64,000 nucleotides of DNA from Cyclina sinensis. Taxonomy: Eukaryota > Mollusca > Bivalvia > Venerida > Veneridae. The position numbers and the translations under genes were made by a program. The DNA is taken from contig JAAONU010000016.1 in the NCBI GenBank assembly GCA_012932295.1, positions 25,791,290 through 25,855,289 of the forward strand, in the 5' to 3' direction. Below the pieces are notes generated by a model. That model did no database searches. It worked only from the letters and a program-made list of their open reading frames with translations, and was not told the origin of the DNA. Positions 45,966 through 56,883 of this stretch are shown here, in pieces; positions within the stretch are counted from its first letter, which is position 1, and each line of letters starts with the position of its first letter.

Positions 45966-47330
45966 TTATCCCCCCGCCAAAGGCGGAGGGGATATTATGA
46001 ATGCCCTTCGTTCGTCCGTGCATCCGTCCGAAACAATTTTGTCCGTAGCATAACTCCAAAACTACTTGAGGGATTTTATTCGAACTTCATACACTGACAG
46101 AGCACATTGGTAGGTAGTGCAGTGTGAAAGTGCAATAACTCTGCCTTGCCTTTTTTTAGAGTTATTCCACTTTATCAAATTTACTTGATAAATTTTGTCC
46201 GGAGCATAACTCCAAAACTGCCAGAGGGATTTTATTAAAACTTCATACACTGACAGAGCACATTGGTAGGTAGTGCAGTGTGCAAGTCCAATAACTCTAC
46301 CTTGCCTATTTTTAGAGTAACTCCCCTTGATCAGAATTACTTGATAAATTTTGTCCGGAGCTTAACTCCAAAACTACTTGAGGGATTTTATTCAAACTTC
46401 ATACACTGACAGAGCACATTGGTAGGGAGTGCAATGTGCAAGTGCAATAACTCTACCTTGCCTATTTTTAGAGTTATTCCCCTTTATCAGAATTACTTGA
46501 TAAATTTTGTCGGGAGCATAACTCTTAAACTACTTGAGGGATTTTATTCAAACTTCATACACTGACAGAGCACATTGGTAGGTAGTGCAATGTGCAAGTC
46601 CAATAACTCTACCTTGCCTATTTTTAGAGTTATTCCCCTTTATCAGAATTACTTGATAAATTTTGTCCGGAGCATAACTCCAAAACTACTTGAGGGATTT
46701 TATTCAAATTTCATACACTGACAGAGCACATTGGTAGGTAGTGCAGTGTGCAAGTCCAATAACTCTACCTTGCCTATTTTTTAGAGTTATTCCCCTTTAT
46801 CAGATTTACTTGTTTACATTTTAAAAATCCCAGCATATACATGTATATCTAATTCTTGAATTCTTGAACTTATTATCCCCCCGCTAAAGGCGGAGGGGAT
46901 ATTAGAAATGGTCTCTGTCCGTCCGTGTGTCCGTCCATTCAGTTTTGTCCGGAGCATAACTCCAAAAGTACTTGAGTGATTTTCTTCAAACTTCATATAC
47001 TGAAAGAGCACATTTGGAGGAGGTGCAATGTGAAAGAATAATAACTCTACCTTGCCTACTTTTATAATTATTCCCCTTTATCAGATTTAATTGAAAAACT
47101 TAGTCCGAAGCGTAACTCCAAAAGTGCTTGAGCGATTTTCTTCAAACTTAATACACTGACATAGCACATTGGTAGAAAGTGCAGTTTGCAAGAACAATAA
47201 CTCTACTTTGCCTATTTTTTGTGGGATTTTCTTCAAACATTATTACATTGAGTGTTTGAAAGTACAACCTTCAGGTAGCTTCTTCCCGGCCGGGGGATTA
47301 ACCATGTGTAACATGGCTCTTGTTTTTTTT
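45966..47330 (-). repeat. two adjacent hairpin-started arrays, 156-bp monomer
   Basis: The first starts at a hairpin 'tatccccccgccaaaggcggaggggata' with 'cgtccgtgcatccgtccg' after it. A second start, 'tatccccccgctaaaggcggaggggata', lies at about 46874. Unit marker 'aataactct(a/g)ccttgcc' recurs near 46135, 46291, 46447, 46603 and 46759, 156 bp apart. Other markers: 'cataactccaaaactacttgagggattttatt' and 'tgacagagcacattggtagg'. It ends 'cttcccggccgggggattaaccatg' near 47300. Confidence 0.87.
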
Positions 47331-48169
47331 ATTATTATATAATGAATTTTTGTCTAGAGTTTAACTTGATCATTATTAAAGGGATTGACTTGACACTTAA
47401 AAATATGTGGTAAGAAGTGGAAGTGCAGTGTGCTAATACATCTCTGTCAGGTCTCGTTGTTTGAATTGTCTCCCCTCTTAAAACATTTTTGGTCTATAAA
47501 TATTTTCTGCTATATTGATTAAAGTCTTTTAGTGTTGTTTCAACACAAAGTTATAAAAATATTCTTGCTGGATTTGATGATTTCCAAATATTTGTGCAGT
47601 GCCATGTGAAATGTCTGGCATCATCAGTTTTGCAGCCTAGGCTGACTGCTGTATATTGCATCTGTTCTACAATGCACTTTTTCTTGTTTTATCTGTTTAA
47701 CATTTTGACAGAGTACGCATGTCACTATAATAAAAAATTATTTTGTTATATGTTGGCATAATGCATAGTCATTAAGCCCAAAAAAACTTATTTCTAGGAA
47801 GCGATAGTCATGTTAGTGAGATGTCGAAAGTTTGATATAAATACTGTTTCAACAGTCTTACACTGACGAGCAACTGAACATACCCACCTTACACTGCGCA
47901 GTCTTCTGTTACTTGGATAGGTTGTCATAGAGTTACATCCCCTTTAATACATTGGCTGTGCTGATCATACTTAGTGAAAGTCTCTTATACTGACAGAGTA
48001 TATTTCACATAAATTCCATCTGAAATTTTAGTTAGTTTTTCATTGATTAAATAAAACAAACATGTGGATAATGGATATTGAAAAAAAATGTTCTTTGAAA
48101 TCTTTATAGAGGAATTTACATAATTATGCAGTGTAATGCAAAAGAGACACTGGTACAATATTTTTTTGT
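47331..48169. other. no recognisable gene
   Basis: AT-rich region; nothing codes convincingly. Confidence 0.45.
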
Positions 48170-48585
48170 TTTTATGCCCACGAAGGGAGGCATACAGTTT
48201 TTGAACTGTCCGTGCGTCATTCTATCAGTCCATCAAAAAACTTTAACATTGGCAATAACTTTCTTATTAGTAAGTGGATTTACTTCGTACTTGGACACAA
48301 AACCCCTTTGGACAAGACCTTCCCACTGACCTATATTTATTTGACCTTGACCCCTGAATGACCTTCACCTTGAAGATTCAATTGTCCAAAAACTTTAACA
48401 TTGACCATAACTTCCTTATTAGTAAGTGGATTTACTTCATACTTTGACACAACCCCTTTTGGATAAGACCTTCCCACTGACCTATATTTATTTGACCTTG
48501 ACCCCTGAATGACTGGTTCTCAGATCAAAGGTCAAAGCACCACTTTAGGGGGCATTGTCATCTTACAGTGACAGTTCTTGTTTTG
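48170..48585 (-). repeat. two-unit array with hairpin start
   Basis: Starts 'tatgcccacgaagggaggcata', then 'ctgtccgtgcgtcattc'. Two units share 'aactttaacattg(g/a)c(a/c)ataacttt(c)ttattagtaagtgg', 'gacaagaccttcccactgacctatatttatttgacc' and 'ttgacccctgaatgac'. Confidence 0.75.
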
Positions 48586-48879
48586 GCTTCTTTTTTTTAA
48601 CAGAAGTATCATGTAATTGTTTAGTTTTGCTACTGTGTTGTAGATACATGTTGTCATTGTATTATGGTGGAAATATAAAAAAAAACTAAAGTACTCTAAA
48701 CACTGAATTTTCAGTAAATTTTCTTAAAAGAATTAACGGTATAATTTTTGGTTTGAATTGTTTATTGGCCTCTAGGTGTATCTGTTCTTGGTATTATTGC
48801 AGAATCTGTGATACTGTTACTTTGTTCTCTGCTGAAAATCTAGTTTGAGAAGAGCATGCAAACTTTCCTATGTTTTCAG

Positions 48880-49521
48880 AAAATGCAGGCTTCCTACCTG
48901 TGTGAACAGTGTGATGCAGCATACAGCAAGAAATACAGACTAACTCAGCATGTTCGAAGAGTTCACATGGGCATCCTAGCACCACATCTGTGCCAATACT
49001 GCGATGCCTCATTTAATGCCAAGTCGAGCAAAAATCGTCATGAAAATGTTGTACATATCGGGTTGTTAAATCACACATGCAAGACGTGTGGGAAAGCATT
49101 TGCAAACAAAAGACTTCTTGATGGACACACACGGTCTGTGCATTTCCCGGAAACTAAATTTAAATGTGATATATGTGACAAGTCATTTGCATTTTATCAC
49201 AATTTACAAGCTCACATAAAAATTTGTAAAAGACGAAATTGTACAGTGTGTGATATTTGCAATGAAAACTTCAATTCTGTTGAAGCAGTAGACTGCCATT
49301 TATTGGAAAAACATAACGTGGACCGAGATGTCATTTGCGAGAAATGTAACAAAACATTCTCCTCCAAAAAATCGTTGTCAAGTCATATGAAGTTTAAACA
49401 TGGGAACCAGTCAGACATTGTTTGTGAAGTGTGTGGTGAGAGGTACCAGTACCCAGCCTCATTACACAAACATAAGAAAAGGCATGGTCACTTTGGCCCA
49501 AAGGAGCCAGGAGAAATATAA
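48880..49521 (+). CDS. locus B alternative terminal exon 3b, zinc fingers
   Basis: Acceptor 'ctatgttttcag' ends at 48879; phase-0 start (K-M-Q-A-S-Y-L), 213 residues, TAA stop. Seven fingers: CEQCDAAYSKKYRLTQH (RRVH), CQYCDASFNAKSSKNRH (ENVVH), CKTCGKAFANKRLLDGH (TRSVH), CDICDKSFAFYHNLQAHIKIC (C2HC), CDICNENFNSVEAVDCH (LLEKH), CEKCNKTFSSKKSLSSH (MKFKH), CEVCGERYQYPASLHKHKKRH. Several use the four-residue His spacing. An AATAAA at 49606-49611, 85 nt past the stop, is a good polyadenylation signal, which supports use as a last exon. The Met at 48856 upstream of the acceptor is probably intronic. Confidence 0.84.
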   Translation, partial: KMQASYLCEQCDAAYSKKYRLTQHVRRVHMGILAPHLCQYCDASFNAKSSKNRHENVVHIGLLNHTCKTCGKAFANKRLLDGHTRSVHFPETKFKCDICDKSFAFYHNLQAHIKICKRRNCTVCDICNENFNSVEAVDCHLLEKHNVDRDVICEKCNKTFSSKKSLSSHMKFKHGNQSDIVCEVCGERYQYPASLHKHKKRHGHFGPKEPGEI

Positions 49522-49605
49522 CTTCCTTTGTGTAAAGAGAATTGCAGTATACACAACAGTGATATTACCAGTACATTTACACAGATAAAGAACAAAATAA
49601 CTTCA

Positions 49606-49611
49606 AATAAA
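49606..49611 (+). terminator. polyadenylation signal of exon 3b
   Basis: AATAAA 85 nt downstream of the TAA at 49521, in an A-rich context. Confidence 0.5.
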
Positions 49612-49689
49612 AAAAATGCTGCCCTATCGTCAATGCTAACAACATTAACACTTTAAAACTAAGCTGTTTAAGACTAGCTGTGCTTTCGG

Positions 49690-51370
49690 CTGTAGATTTA
49701 CTTAAATTTAATTATCCAAAATATGTTTTAATACTACACCTACATCCCATGTGCAATTATAGGGTGGCAAAGCAGCTTTCATGTTAAAAACACCTTTAAG
49801 AAACTGTTTTATCATTATGTGATTACTAATATGTACATTATTTACAACATAAACAATATTCGATAAAGCTGATTTTGTTGTATTGATTCCACTGTATCCT
49901 AACTCTTTCTGATATAATTCAGTTAAAAAAGCAATGACAGAGGTTAGAGTGGGATTAAATGGATCAATTTTCTTTGAACAACAAAAGTACATCCATTTTG
50001 ATAAGTAGCAACTGTACTGCTTCTTAGTCCGAAGTCTCGATGAGGCAAGAACGAGTTTGATAGCTTGTTTTGATAGGCCCTGACTACAGAGTTTCTGCCT
50101 GAGATCTTGAAAACACTCATTTTCCTTAATCTGTGGTGGGTCCGGCTGGGATGTAGTAAGCTCTCCCCCACTGTTGTAATATTCTCGGTTGATCTACTGC
50201 CATTTGTAGTAAGCAAAGGAACCACAGCTGTATCGAGAACAGCGGGCCACTAATACCGCCTTTTGCCTCATCTTGCCCCAGTTTTTGTAAAACTTGTCCC
50301 ATAACACTGAAAGGTGGAAACATGTAAGGAAAATACTTATTCCAGTTTAAAGAAAATGCATTTACAGCAACTGCCTGTACATCAGGTGTATATCAAACAT
50401 ATTGTGGTAACTAGTAATTTAGTCTTGATGCAAACATATCAATATCACATGGTCCAAATTTTTCCATAGTTTGTTTGAATACTGTTGGGTTAATTGCCCA
50501 TTTCATGTCATCTGACAATTTTTGCCAGCTAAGTTCATCAGCCCTGACATTTAATTTACCTGGTACATGAAACACAATAAACCATATATCCGACTTATCG
50601 CACCATACCCAATTAAGCTCTTTAACCAGATTGTTTAGTTTTTGAACTCTACTCCCCATCTTGGTGATGTATTTTATAGTAGTTGTGTTATCTAGCAATA
50701 GTTGCTCATGTGTATTATAGCAATTATCACAAAAATGTTTAATAGCTAAGAAGGCTGCTTTAAGTTCTAGAAAATTAATATTCTCTTTTTTTTCCTCCTC
50801 ACTCCACAGACTGCTATAATTTGCATTACTGGTTGCGTTGTGTGCCCCATAACCAGTAAAGCTGCTTTAATATGTGGTTTAGTTAACTGAATTGGCTTGA
50901 AAGAGGAATCTAAATTGTCAATCCACTATTTTATACACTCCTTGTTTTCCTCTGATATATACATGACTTTATCAAAATCTCCTTTATTCCTCTCTAGTTC
51001 TAAATCTCTCTGAATCTCAAGGGATTTAAAGTAAAGAGGTGCATACTGAACACCGGGCTCACTGGCCACCATTTTTCCTATTAGTTAAGCAAAAGCTCTA
51101 ATTGTCAGGGATTTCTTCCTAAGGGTTTTCTTACATTCCATAATAATATTTTAAGTTTTACACTTGTTAATTTGACTGTCATATCTACCAAGTTCAATGT
51201 AAATCTGACAACATCAATGTGCTGAGTCGAGTTAAAATTTGATTTATCAGGATGAACTGTTATTCCTAAGCCATCTACTAATGAGGTTGTTCTTTCAACA
51301 TTGTTTTCATGTTCCATTAAAGAATCACCATATAAGAGAGCATCATCTATTTACAGGTATGCACAATTTT
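49690..51370 (-). mobile_element. DIRS-type retrotransposon remnant (RT, RNase H, tyrosine recombinase)
   Basis: Minus strand, several frame changes. From 51370: an RT piece with IDDALLYGDS (the tyrosine before IDD is a stop), then LVDGLGITVHPDKSNFNSTQ. At 50698-50411 an RNase H part: DNTTTIKYITKMGS, HVPGKLNVRADELS, CDIDMFASRLNY. At 50225-49708 the start of a tyrosine-recombinase domain: SVVRAYQNKLSNSFL, then KKIDPFNPTLTSVIAFLTEL, GYSGINTTKSALS, IMIKQFLKGVFN and TWDVGVVLKHI. The order RT-RNase H-YR is the DIRS signature. The C-terminal part with the catalytic R-H-R-Y residues is missing, so it is inactive. It lies between exons 3b and 3c of locus B, in opposite orientation. Confidence 0.85.
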
Positions 51371-51389
51371 TGTGTCTGTCTTTTCTAAA

Positions 51390-52375
51390 TGTGGAAAAAA
51401 CGGGCTTCATCACTTTTTAGGAAATCTGGAAATTTGTCAGAAAGGTTGCTTTTCTGATCACCTTTTGTCCGTCATCTGTCCGCATTTTTGCCACAATTGT
51501 CATGAAACTTTGTCAGGATGTTTGTCTCATTAATATCTCGGACGAGTTCGAACATGGGTTATCAGGGTTGGAAAAGTAGGTCACAGAGCCCAAATATAGA
51601 AAAACCTTGTAAACACTCTAGAGGCTACTTTTTCAGTCCAAATATCCTGGAAATTTGTCAGAAAGGTTCTATTGATGATTTCTAGCTCAAGTTCAAATAT
51701 GGGTCATCTGGGTTCAAAAACTAGGTCACAGAGCCCAAAAATAGAAAAATCTTGCTAACGCTCTAGAGGCTATATTTTCAGCCCAAATAATCTGGAAATT
51801 TGTCAGAAAGGTTGCTTTGACGATTTCTAGGTCAAGTTCAAATATGGGTCATCTGGGTTCAAAAACTAGGTCACATAGCCCAAATATTGAAAAACCTTGT
51901 TAACACTCTAGAGGTAACATTTTTAGACCAAATAATCTGGAAATTTGTCAGGAAGGTTGCTTCTATGATTTCTAGCTCAAGTTCGAATATGGGTCATCTG
52001 GGTTCAAAAACTAGGTCAAAGAGCTCAAAAATAGAAACATCTTGTTAACACTCTAGAGGTTACAATTTCAGGCCAAATAATCTGGAAATTTGTCAGAAAG
52101 GTTGTTTCAATGATTTCTAGCTCAAATTTGGATATGGATCATCTGGGATCAAAAACTAGGTCACATAGCCCAAATATGTAAAACCCTTGTTAACACTCTA
52201 GAGGTAACATTTTCAGTACAAATAACCTTGAAATTTGTCAAAGAGATTGTTTCAATAATTTCTAGGTCAAGATCGAATATGGGTCATCTGGGGTCAATTA
52301 ACCAGGTCCATAGCAACTTTGTTAAAAGCAGTCATACTCAGGTGAGCGATACAGGGCCATCATGGCCCTCTTGTT
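51390..52375 (-). repeat. tandem array, 145-bp monomer, same superfamily as 43287-44705
   Basis: 'aaaaaccttgttaacactctagaggctac' variants recur near 51600, 51745, 51890 and 52035 (145 bp). Other markers: 'aaataatctggaaatttgtcagaaaggttgctt' and 'gaatatgggtcatctgggttcaaaaactaggtcac'. It ends 'caggtgagcgatacagggccatcatggccctcttgtt'. Confidence 0.88.
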
Positions 52376-53650
52376 AACTCACCTGACTGAAGCCTCATAG
52401 GTCACTTGATATTACATAGAGTTATATAGGAAAAAATTAGGCCTTGAGCTTAGATATTTATGGATCAGCATTGCCTTGTTAGCTTACCTAACGGAAAGTC
52501 AGGTGAAGCTTTTAGTGTGCTATTTTGTCTGCCTTCCATCTGTCCACCACAATTTACTTCAAACATGAATCCGTGTCCGATCCATTCCGTTTCACTCTGT
52601 TCATCGACTGTGGGACAATTGGTAAAATTTTGTACTCATGAATAATTCATAACCTACTTTCATTGGTTTCCAAAAGATTTCCATTTGGCAATCTCAGTCA
52701 ATGAAATTACTGGTTAACATATTCTTTTCATGGCTATGTTTAAATCCTGAGAAATACGTCTATTTTAAGTAACATGTTGTTATTCCTACTCTCCACATTG
52801 AAGAGTATCTATTTGTTATGCGGAATCTCATTGGATGAAGAGTTACTTCTCCTTTGCTAATTAATATTCATGAAAACAAATAATCTGCAGTTAATTGTTG
52901 CACGGTACATAATGTAGTTGTGAAGAATATATATTGGGGGTGACTGATGATGGTACTACTGAGCAAATTGTAATAAAACTTAATCCGAATGATCCTTGTA
53001 ATGGTCTTCAAAATTGTTTAAAGAATTGAATTCCATGCAGAACTCTGGATGCCATGGCAACTAAAAGGAAAATCTTTCAAAATCTTATTGTCTGAAACCA
53101 AAAGGCTTAGAGCTTAGATAGTAGGCCTCTACCAAATTTATATAAATGTTGGCTCCAGGGTCGGAATTGGCCTCACCTGAGATGTCACTTCATCTTGCCT
53201 AGAATTTTATAGGAAAAATTTTCAAAATCTTCTCCTCTTAAGCCAATAGGCCAACTGCCATAAACTTCTAAGATGATCCCCTGTCAAAATTATGTTAAAA
53301 AATGGTATTCCATGCTGAACTCTGGTTACCATGGCAGCTGCAGGGAAAAACTTTAAAGTTCTTTTCCTCAGAAACTCCTGGCCTGAAAATAATTGGCACA
53401 AATGCTCTTAATGTGAACCTCTTTATAAATTTCAATCTGTGAAAAACATGGTTGCAAGTGGTTGGGGCTTATTTCAATTTATATGTCTATATAGAAAACT
53501 TAAAAAATCTTTTGAGAAACTGCAACTCCAATTTCATAATCAGGAGTGTATAAGATAGGTAACTCATGCGAGATTTTACAGATTCAGATCATAGTTTTTT
53601 TTTGTGTGTGTGTTAAGAAATATACACATTAATATGACATATTTTCACAG
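52376..53650. repeat. degenerate repeats before exon 3c
   Basis: Blocks such as 'ccatggcaactaaaaggaaaat', 'ttccatgc(a/t)gaactctgg' and 'aaaatcttcttctc' recur loosely. It ends with the acceptor 'atattttcacag'. No gene is seen. Confidence 0.45.
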
Positions 53651-54367
53651 GCTTCAGTAAAGGAGAAAGGTGAGGCTAGTAAAGAAGAAAAAAGTACTAA
53701 GAAGTGTGTCACTTGTCAGCATTTTGAGGAGCAGGCCATAATTCTAGAGAAAGGACCTGGAATCCCAGATAAAGATGCTGATGAACCTAATGTCTTCATC
53801 TGTGATGTGTGTGGGAAACAATTCATACATAAGAACACATATAAAAGGCATTTGCAGTCCCATGAAATGCCAGTAAGAGCTAAGACTGTACGAGAAAGAA
53901 AATGGAACTGTTCTAATTGTGATAAAGTTTTTGGAAGTGAAGCCAATTTAAAAGAACATGTGAGTCAAGTGCACTTAAAAAAGCCTGGTGAATTCATGTG
54001 CCATTTGTGTCCCAAATCTTACACTCGTGCAGGAAGGCTACAAGCCCATCTCAACACTCACTTTGGTATAAGACCTTACTCATGCAAATCTTGTCTCACA
54101 GCCTTCAGTGGAAAAGCCAGTTTGATTGAACACCAGAAAAAATGTGAGGGTGGGGTAACAGTAAGGTTTAAGTGCCAGCTTTGTTTGCAGTATTTCAGCT
54201 CCTCAGAAGATCTGAAGCTTCACAGGTCACAGCAGCATGCAGACGTATATGTTTTGTCTCCCTGTGGTAAAAAAATTAGATGGAAAAGTTCCCTGAAGAA
54301 ACATACCACAACTTGTGTGAAATGTAAAGATATCGAAACAGTCAAGCACATGACTGGCAATATGTAG
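53651..54367 (+). CDS. locus B alternative terminal exon 3c, zinc fingers
   Basis: Acceptor 'atattttcacag' ends at 53650; phase-0 start (A-S-V-K-E-K-G-E-A), 238 residues, TAG stop. A charged leader (SKEEKSTKK) and a lone cysteine pair (CVTC) come first. Fingers: CDVCGKQFIHKNTYKRHLQSH, CSNCDKVFGSEANLKEH (VSQVH), CHLCPKSYTRAGRLQAHLNTH, CKSCLTAFSGKASLIEHQKKC (C2HC), CQLCLQYFSSSEDLKLH (RSQQH), and a degenerate last one (CGKKIRWKSSLKKH without a first cysteine pair). AATAAA at 54428 lies 60 nt after the stop. Same acceptor phase as exons 3a and 3b, so splicing from 41407 stays in frame. Confidence 0.84.
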   Translation, partial: ASVKEKGEASKEEKSTKKCVTCQHFEEQAIILEKGPGIPDKDADEPNVFICDVCGKQFIHKNTYKRHLQSHEMPVRAKTVRERKWNCSNCDKVFGSEANLKEHVSQVHLKKPGEFMCHLCPKSYTRAGRLQAHLNTHFGIRPYSCKSCLTAFSGKASLIEHQKKCEGGVTVRFKCQLCLQYFSSSEDLKLHRSQQHADVYVLSPCGKKIRWKSSLKKHTTTCVKCKDIETVKHMTGNM

Positions 54368-54427
54368 GTTTCATGTCTTTACTTGAAATGTTTTGTTATA
54401 TGATATGAAAAAGTGTAATAATGCAAA

Positions 54428-54433
54428 AATAAA
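54428..54433 (+). terminator. polyadenylation signal of exon 3c
   Basis: AATAAA 60 nt after the TAG stop ending at 54367. Confidence 0.5.
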
Positions 54434-55499
54434 GTGACTTCTAAACAGTATCATTGCACGAGTTAATTTAAAACAGTTTATTCTTCAAATAACATACAGG
54501 CTTAAATTAATTTACCCCTGATTACTAAGATTTAAGGTTGGACAAGATATATTTGGACTTCCTATGAGAGTGCTGAGTTTTTACTTAATATAATCCAGTT
54601 TGATGCAGATTTTAACATACCAAAAAGCCACACCATGATTTTCATCAAAACATGATTACTGCCATGAAGATTCCAGTGATGGAAAATAGACACTCTAGTC
54701 ATTACATTGTTCCACATAGAGCACTACAAGCTTACATGAAATGAAGCACACTGAATTTATAACTGAAACAGGTAAGCTGTTGCTACTGCTGTTAATTATG
54801 TCCTTGAAGTTGTAACTTAATTTGAAGGAAACAGGCTTTTGCTCAGTCAAAGAGCATTGTGGCTAGTACTGGTCTGATGCATGGTCCAGCTTCTTTGTCC
54901 TGAATCACTGCCTTTAAGACAATGATATAGAGATTTTGGCACATCTTGTAGTCTGAACATCATTCGGGAGAGTACTTAAGTATGCAAATGTCTGCAGTGT
55001 CATGTACACCAGAGATGGTAAACATCCATGAAAGGCAGTTGACAGTATGGGAAATTTTCTGATGTGTTTAAATGCCAGTTCAAATCAATGATGGTCCTTT
55101 GTGCACTTATCCAAGGACAACAAGGTATACAAATAAATAGCAGGTATGGTTGCACCTAGCCCAACAAATTGTGCGCCAGGGCTCTTTATTATATAGACAA
55201 TGGTGGCCCTTCGACAAAAGGGCTGACATCTATGTAATATCAGTTTGTATATCGGTCGGTCTTGCAGTCGAAATATTGAGACTAGGTTGCTCTTCTTACT
55301 GCAATCTTATTATCTTTCCAGTTTCAAGGAACACCCTAGATAAAACATCTCAGGAATTAAAAAAAGTGCAGTAATTTGCAAATACAGTTATAGTTCTGCT
55401 AATGCATCCTAATGTTCAGAATATATCCACCTATATCCTGTATCACTTCAGAGAGCTTAAGAATTACACTAATATGTTCCCCCAAACATTTAAAGTAAA
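54434..55499. other. no recognisable gene
   Basis: The short frame at 55150-55374 has no motif. Nothing supportable. Confidence 0.4.
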
Positions 55500-55654
55500 T
55501 AGGTGAACAAGAGATGTTTGTAAAACATATATGTCCCCCTAGCACCTTACCCCTCTAGGGTTCTCTAGTTATTTTTCTTTTAGTGGTGATCTAGTGACCC
55601 AAAAAACTAAAGGAGTGATCTGGCCATGACCGACCTGCCTATGAAGTTTACGGA

Positions 55655-55897
55655 TTGGTTTATATTCTGGCAGTCCACCTAACCTGTTCCTGGGTATCCA
55701 ACTAGTTTACTAACCAATTTCTCTACAAGTGACTACTTCCTCACTTGGTACAGAGGTTAGGGACAAATGACCTATAGACACATTGTCTGAGATCAATTAT
55801 CATGGAGAAATTTTGCTGGACCTGATGGGGATTGAACAGAGATCAACAAGAGTGATAATCCGATGGTCTACTGATTGAGCTAGCCGGGCCAGCTAAA
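55655..55897 (-). mobile_element. tRNA-derived SINE with 12-bp target duplication
   Basis: GAAGTTTACGGA occurs exactly at 55643-55654 and 55898-55909, flanking a 243-bp insert. On the minus strand the insert begins near 'ggcccggctagctcaatcagtaga' (A box, 55867-55882) and has 'gttcaatcccc' (B box, 55827-55837), as in a tRNA head, then a non-tRNA body with 'cttgtagagaaattggttag' and 'caggttaggtggactgcc', ending 'ataaaccaa'. Structurally complete. Confidence 0.85.
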
Positions 55898-56883
55898 GAA
55901 GTTTACGGAAGCCTGTGCCCAAGCATTCTGTAGTTATTGATCAGAAACCGTTTTGCTTTTCAAGGTCAATGTCACCTTGGCCTTTGGACCAGATGATCTG
56001 TAAACATAGAGGGGTCATCTTTGGTCCTGACCAACCAACATACCAAGTTTGAGGAAACTAAACGCAAGTGTTCTATAGTTATTGATTGGAAACTATTTTG
56101 CTTTTGAAGGTCACTGTGACGTAAGCCTTTGACCTAATGACCCGAAAATAAATAGGGTTGATCTACTGGCCATGGCCAACCTGCCTATGAAGTTTTGGGG
56201 AGCTGGGCCCAAGATTCTATACTTATTGATCGGAAACTATTTTGCTATTTAAGGACTATGTGAACTCTGCCTTTGACCTGGTGACCTGAAAAGCTATAGG
56301 GGTCATCTACTGGCCATGACCAACCTTACCAAGTTTCAGGAACCTGGGTCCAAGCATTCTACAGTTATTGATCAGAAATCGTTTTGCTTTTCAAGGTCAC
56401 TGTGACCTTGGCCGTTGATGTAATGACCTGAAAATTAAACTATAGGCCTCATCTACTTGTGATGATCAACCTATGTACCAAGTTTGATGAATCTGGGTCA
56501 AAGCATTCTATAGTTATTGATCGGAAATGATTTTGCTTATCAAAGTCACTGTGACCTTAGCCTTTGATTTAATGACCTGAAAAAATAGAGGGGTCATTCA
56601 CTGGTCATGCCAACCAACCTGCCTATGAAGTTTTGGGGAGCTGGACTAAAGCTTTCTGTAGTAATTGATCCGAAACCATTTTACTATTAAAAGTCACTGT
56701 TACCTTGGCCTTTGACCTGGTGACCTGAAAAACTAAAAAGGTCATCTTCTGTTCATGACCAACATACGTTCCAAGTTTGAGGAACCTGGACCCAAGCGTT
56801 CTATGGTTATTGATCGTAAATCATTTTGCTGTTCAAGGTCACTGTGACCTTGACCTTTGAGCTAATGGTTTGAAAAACTGTAT

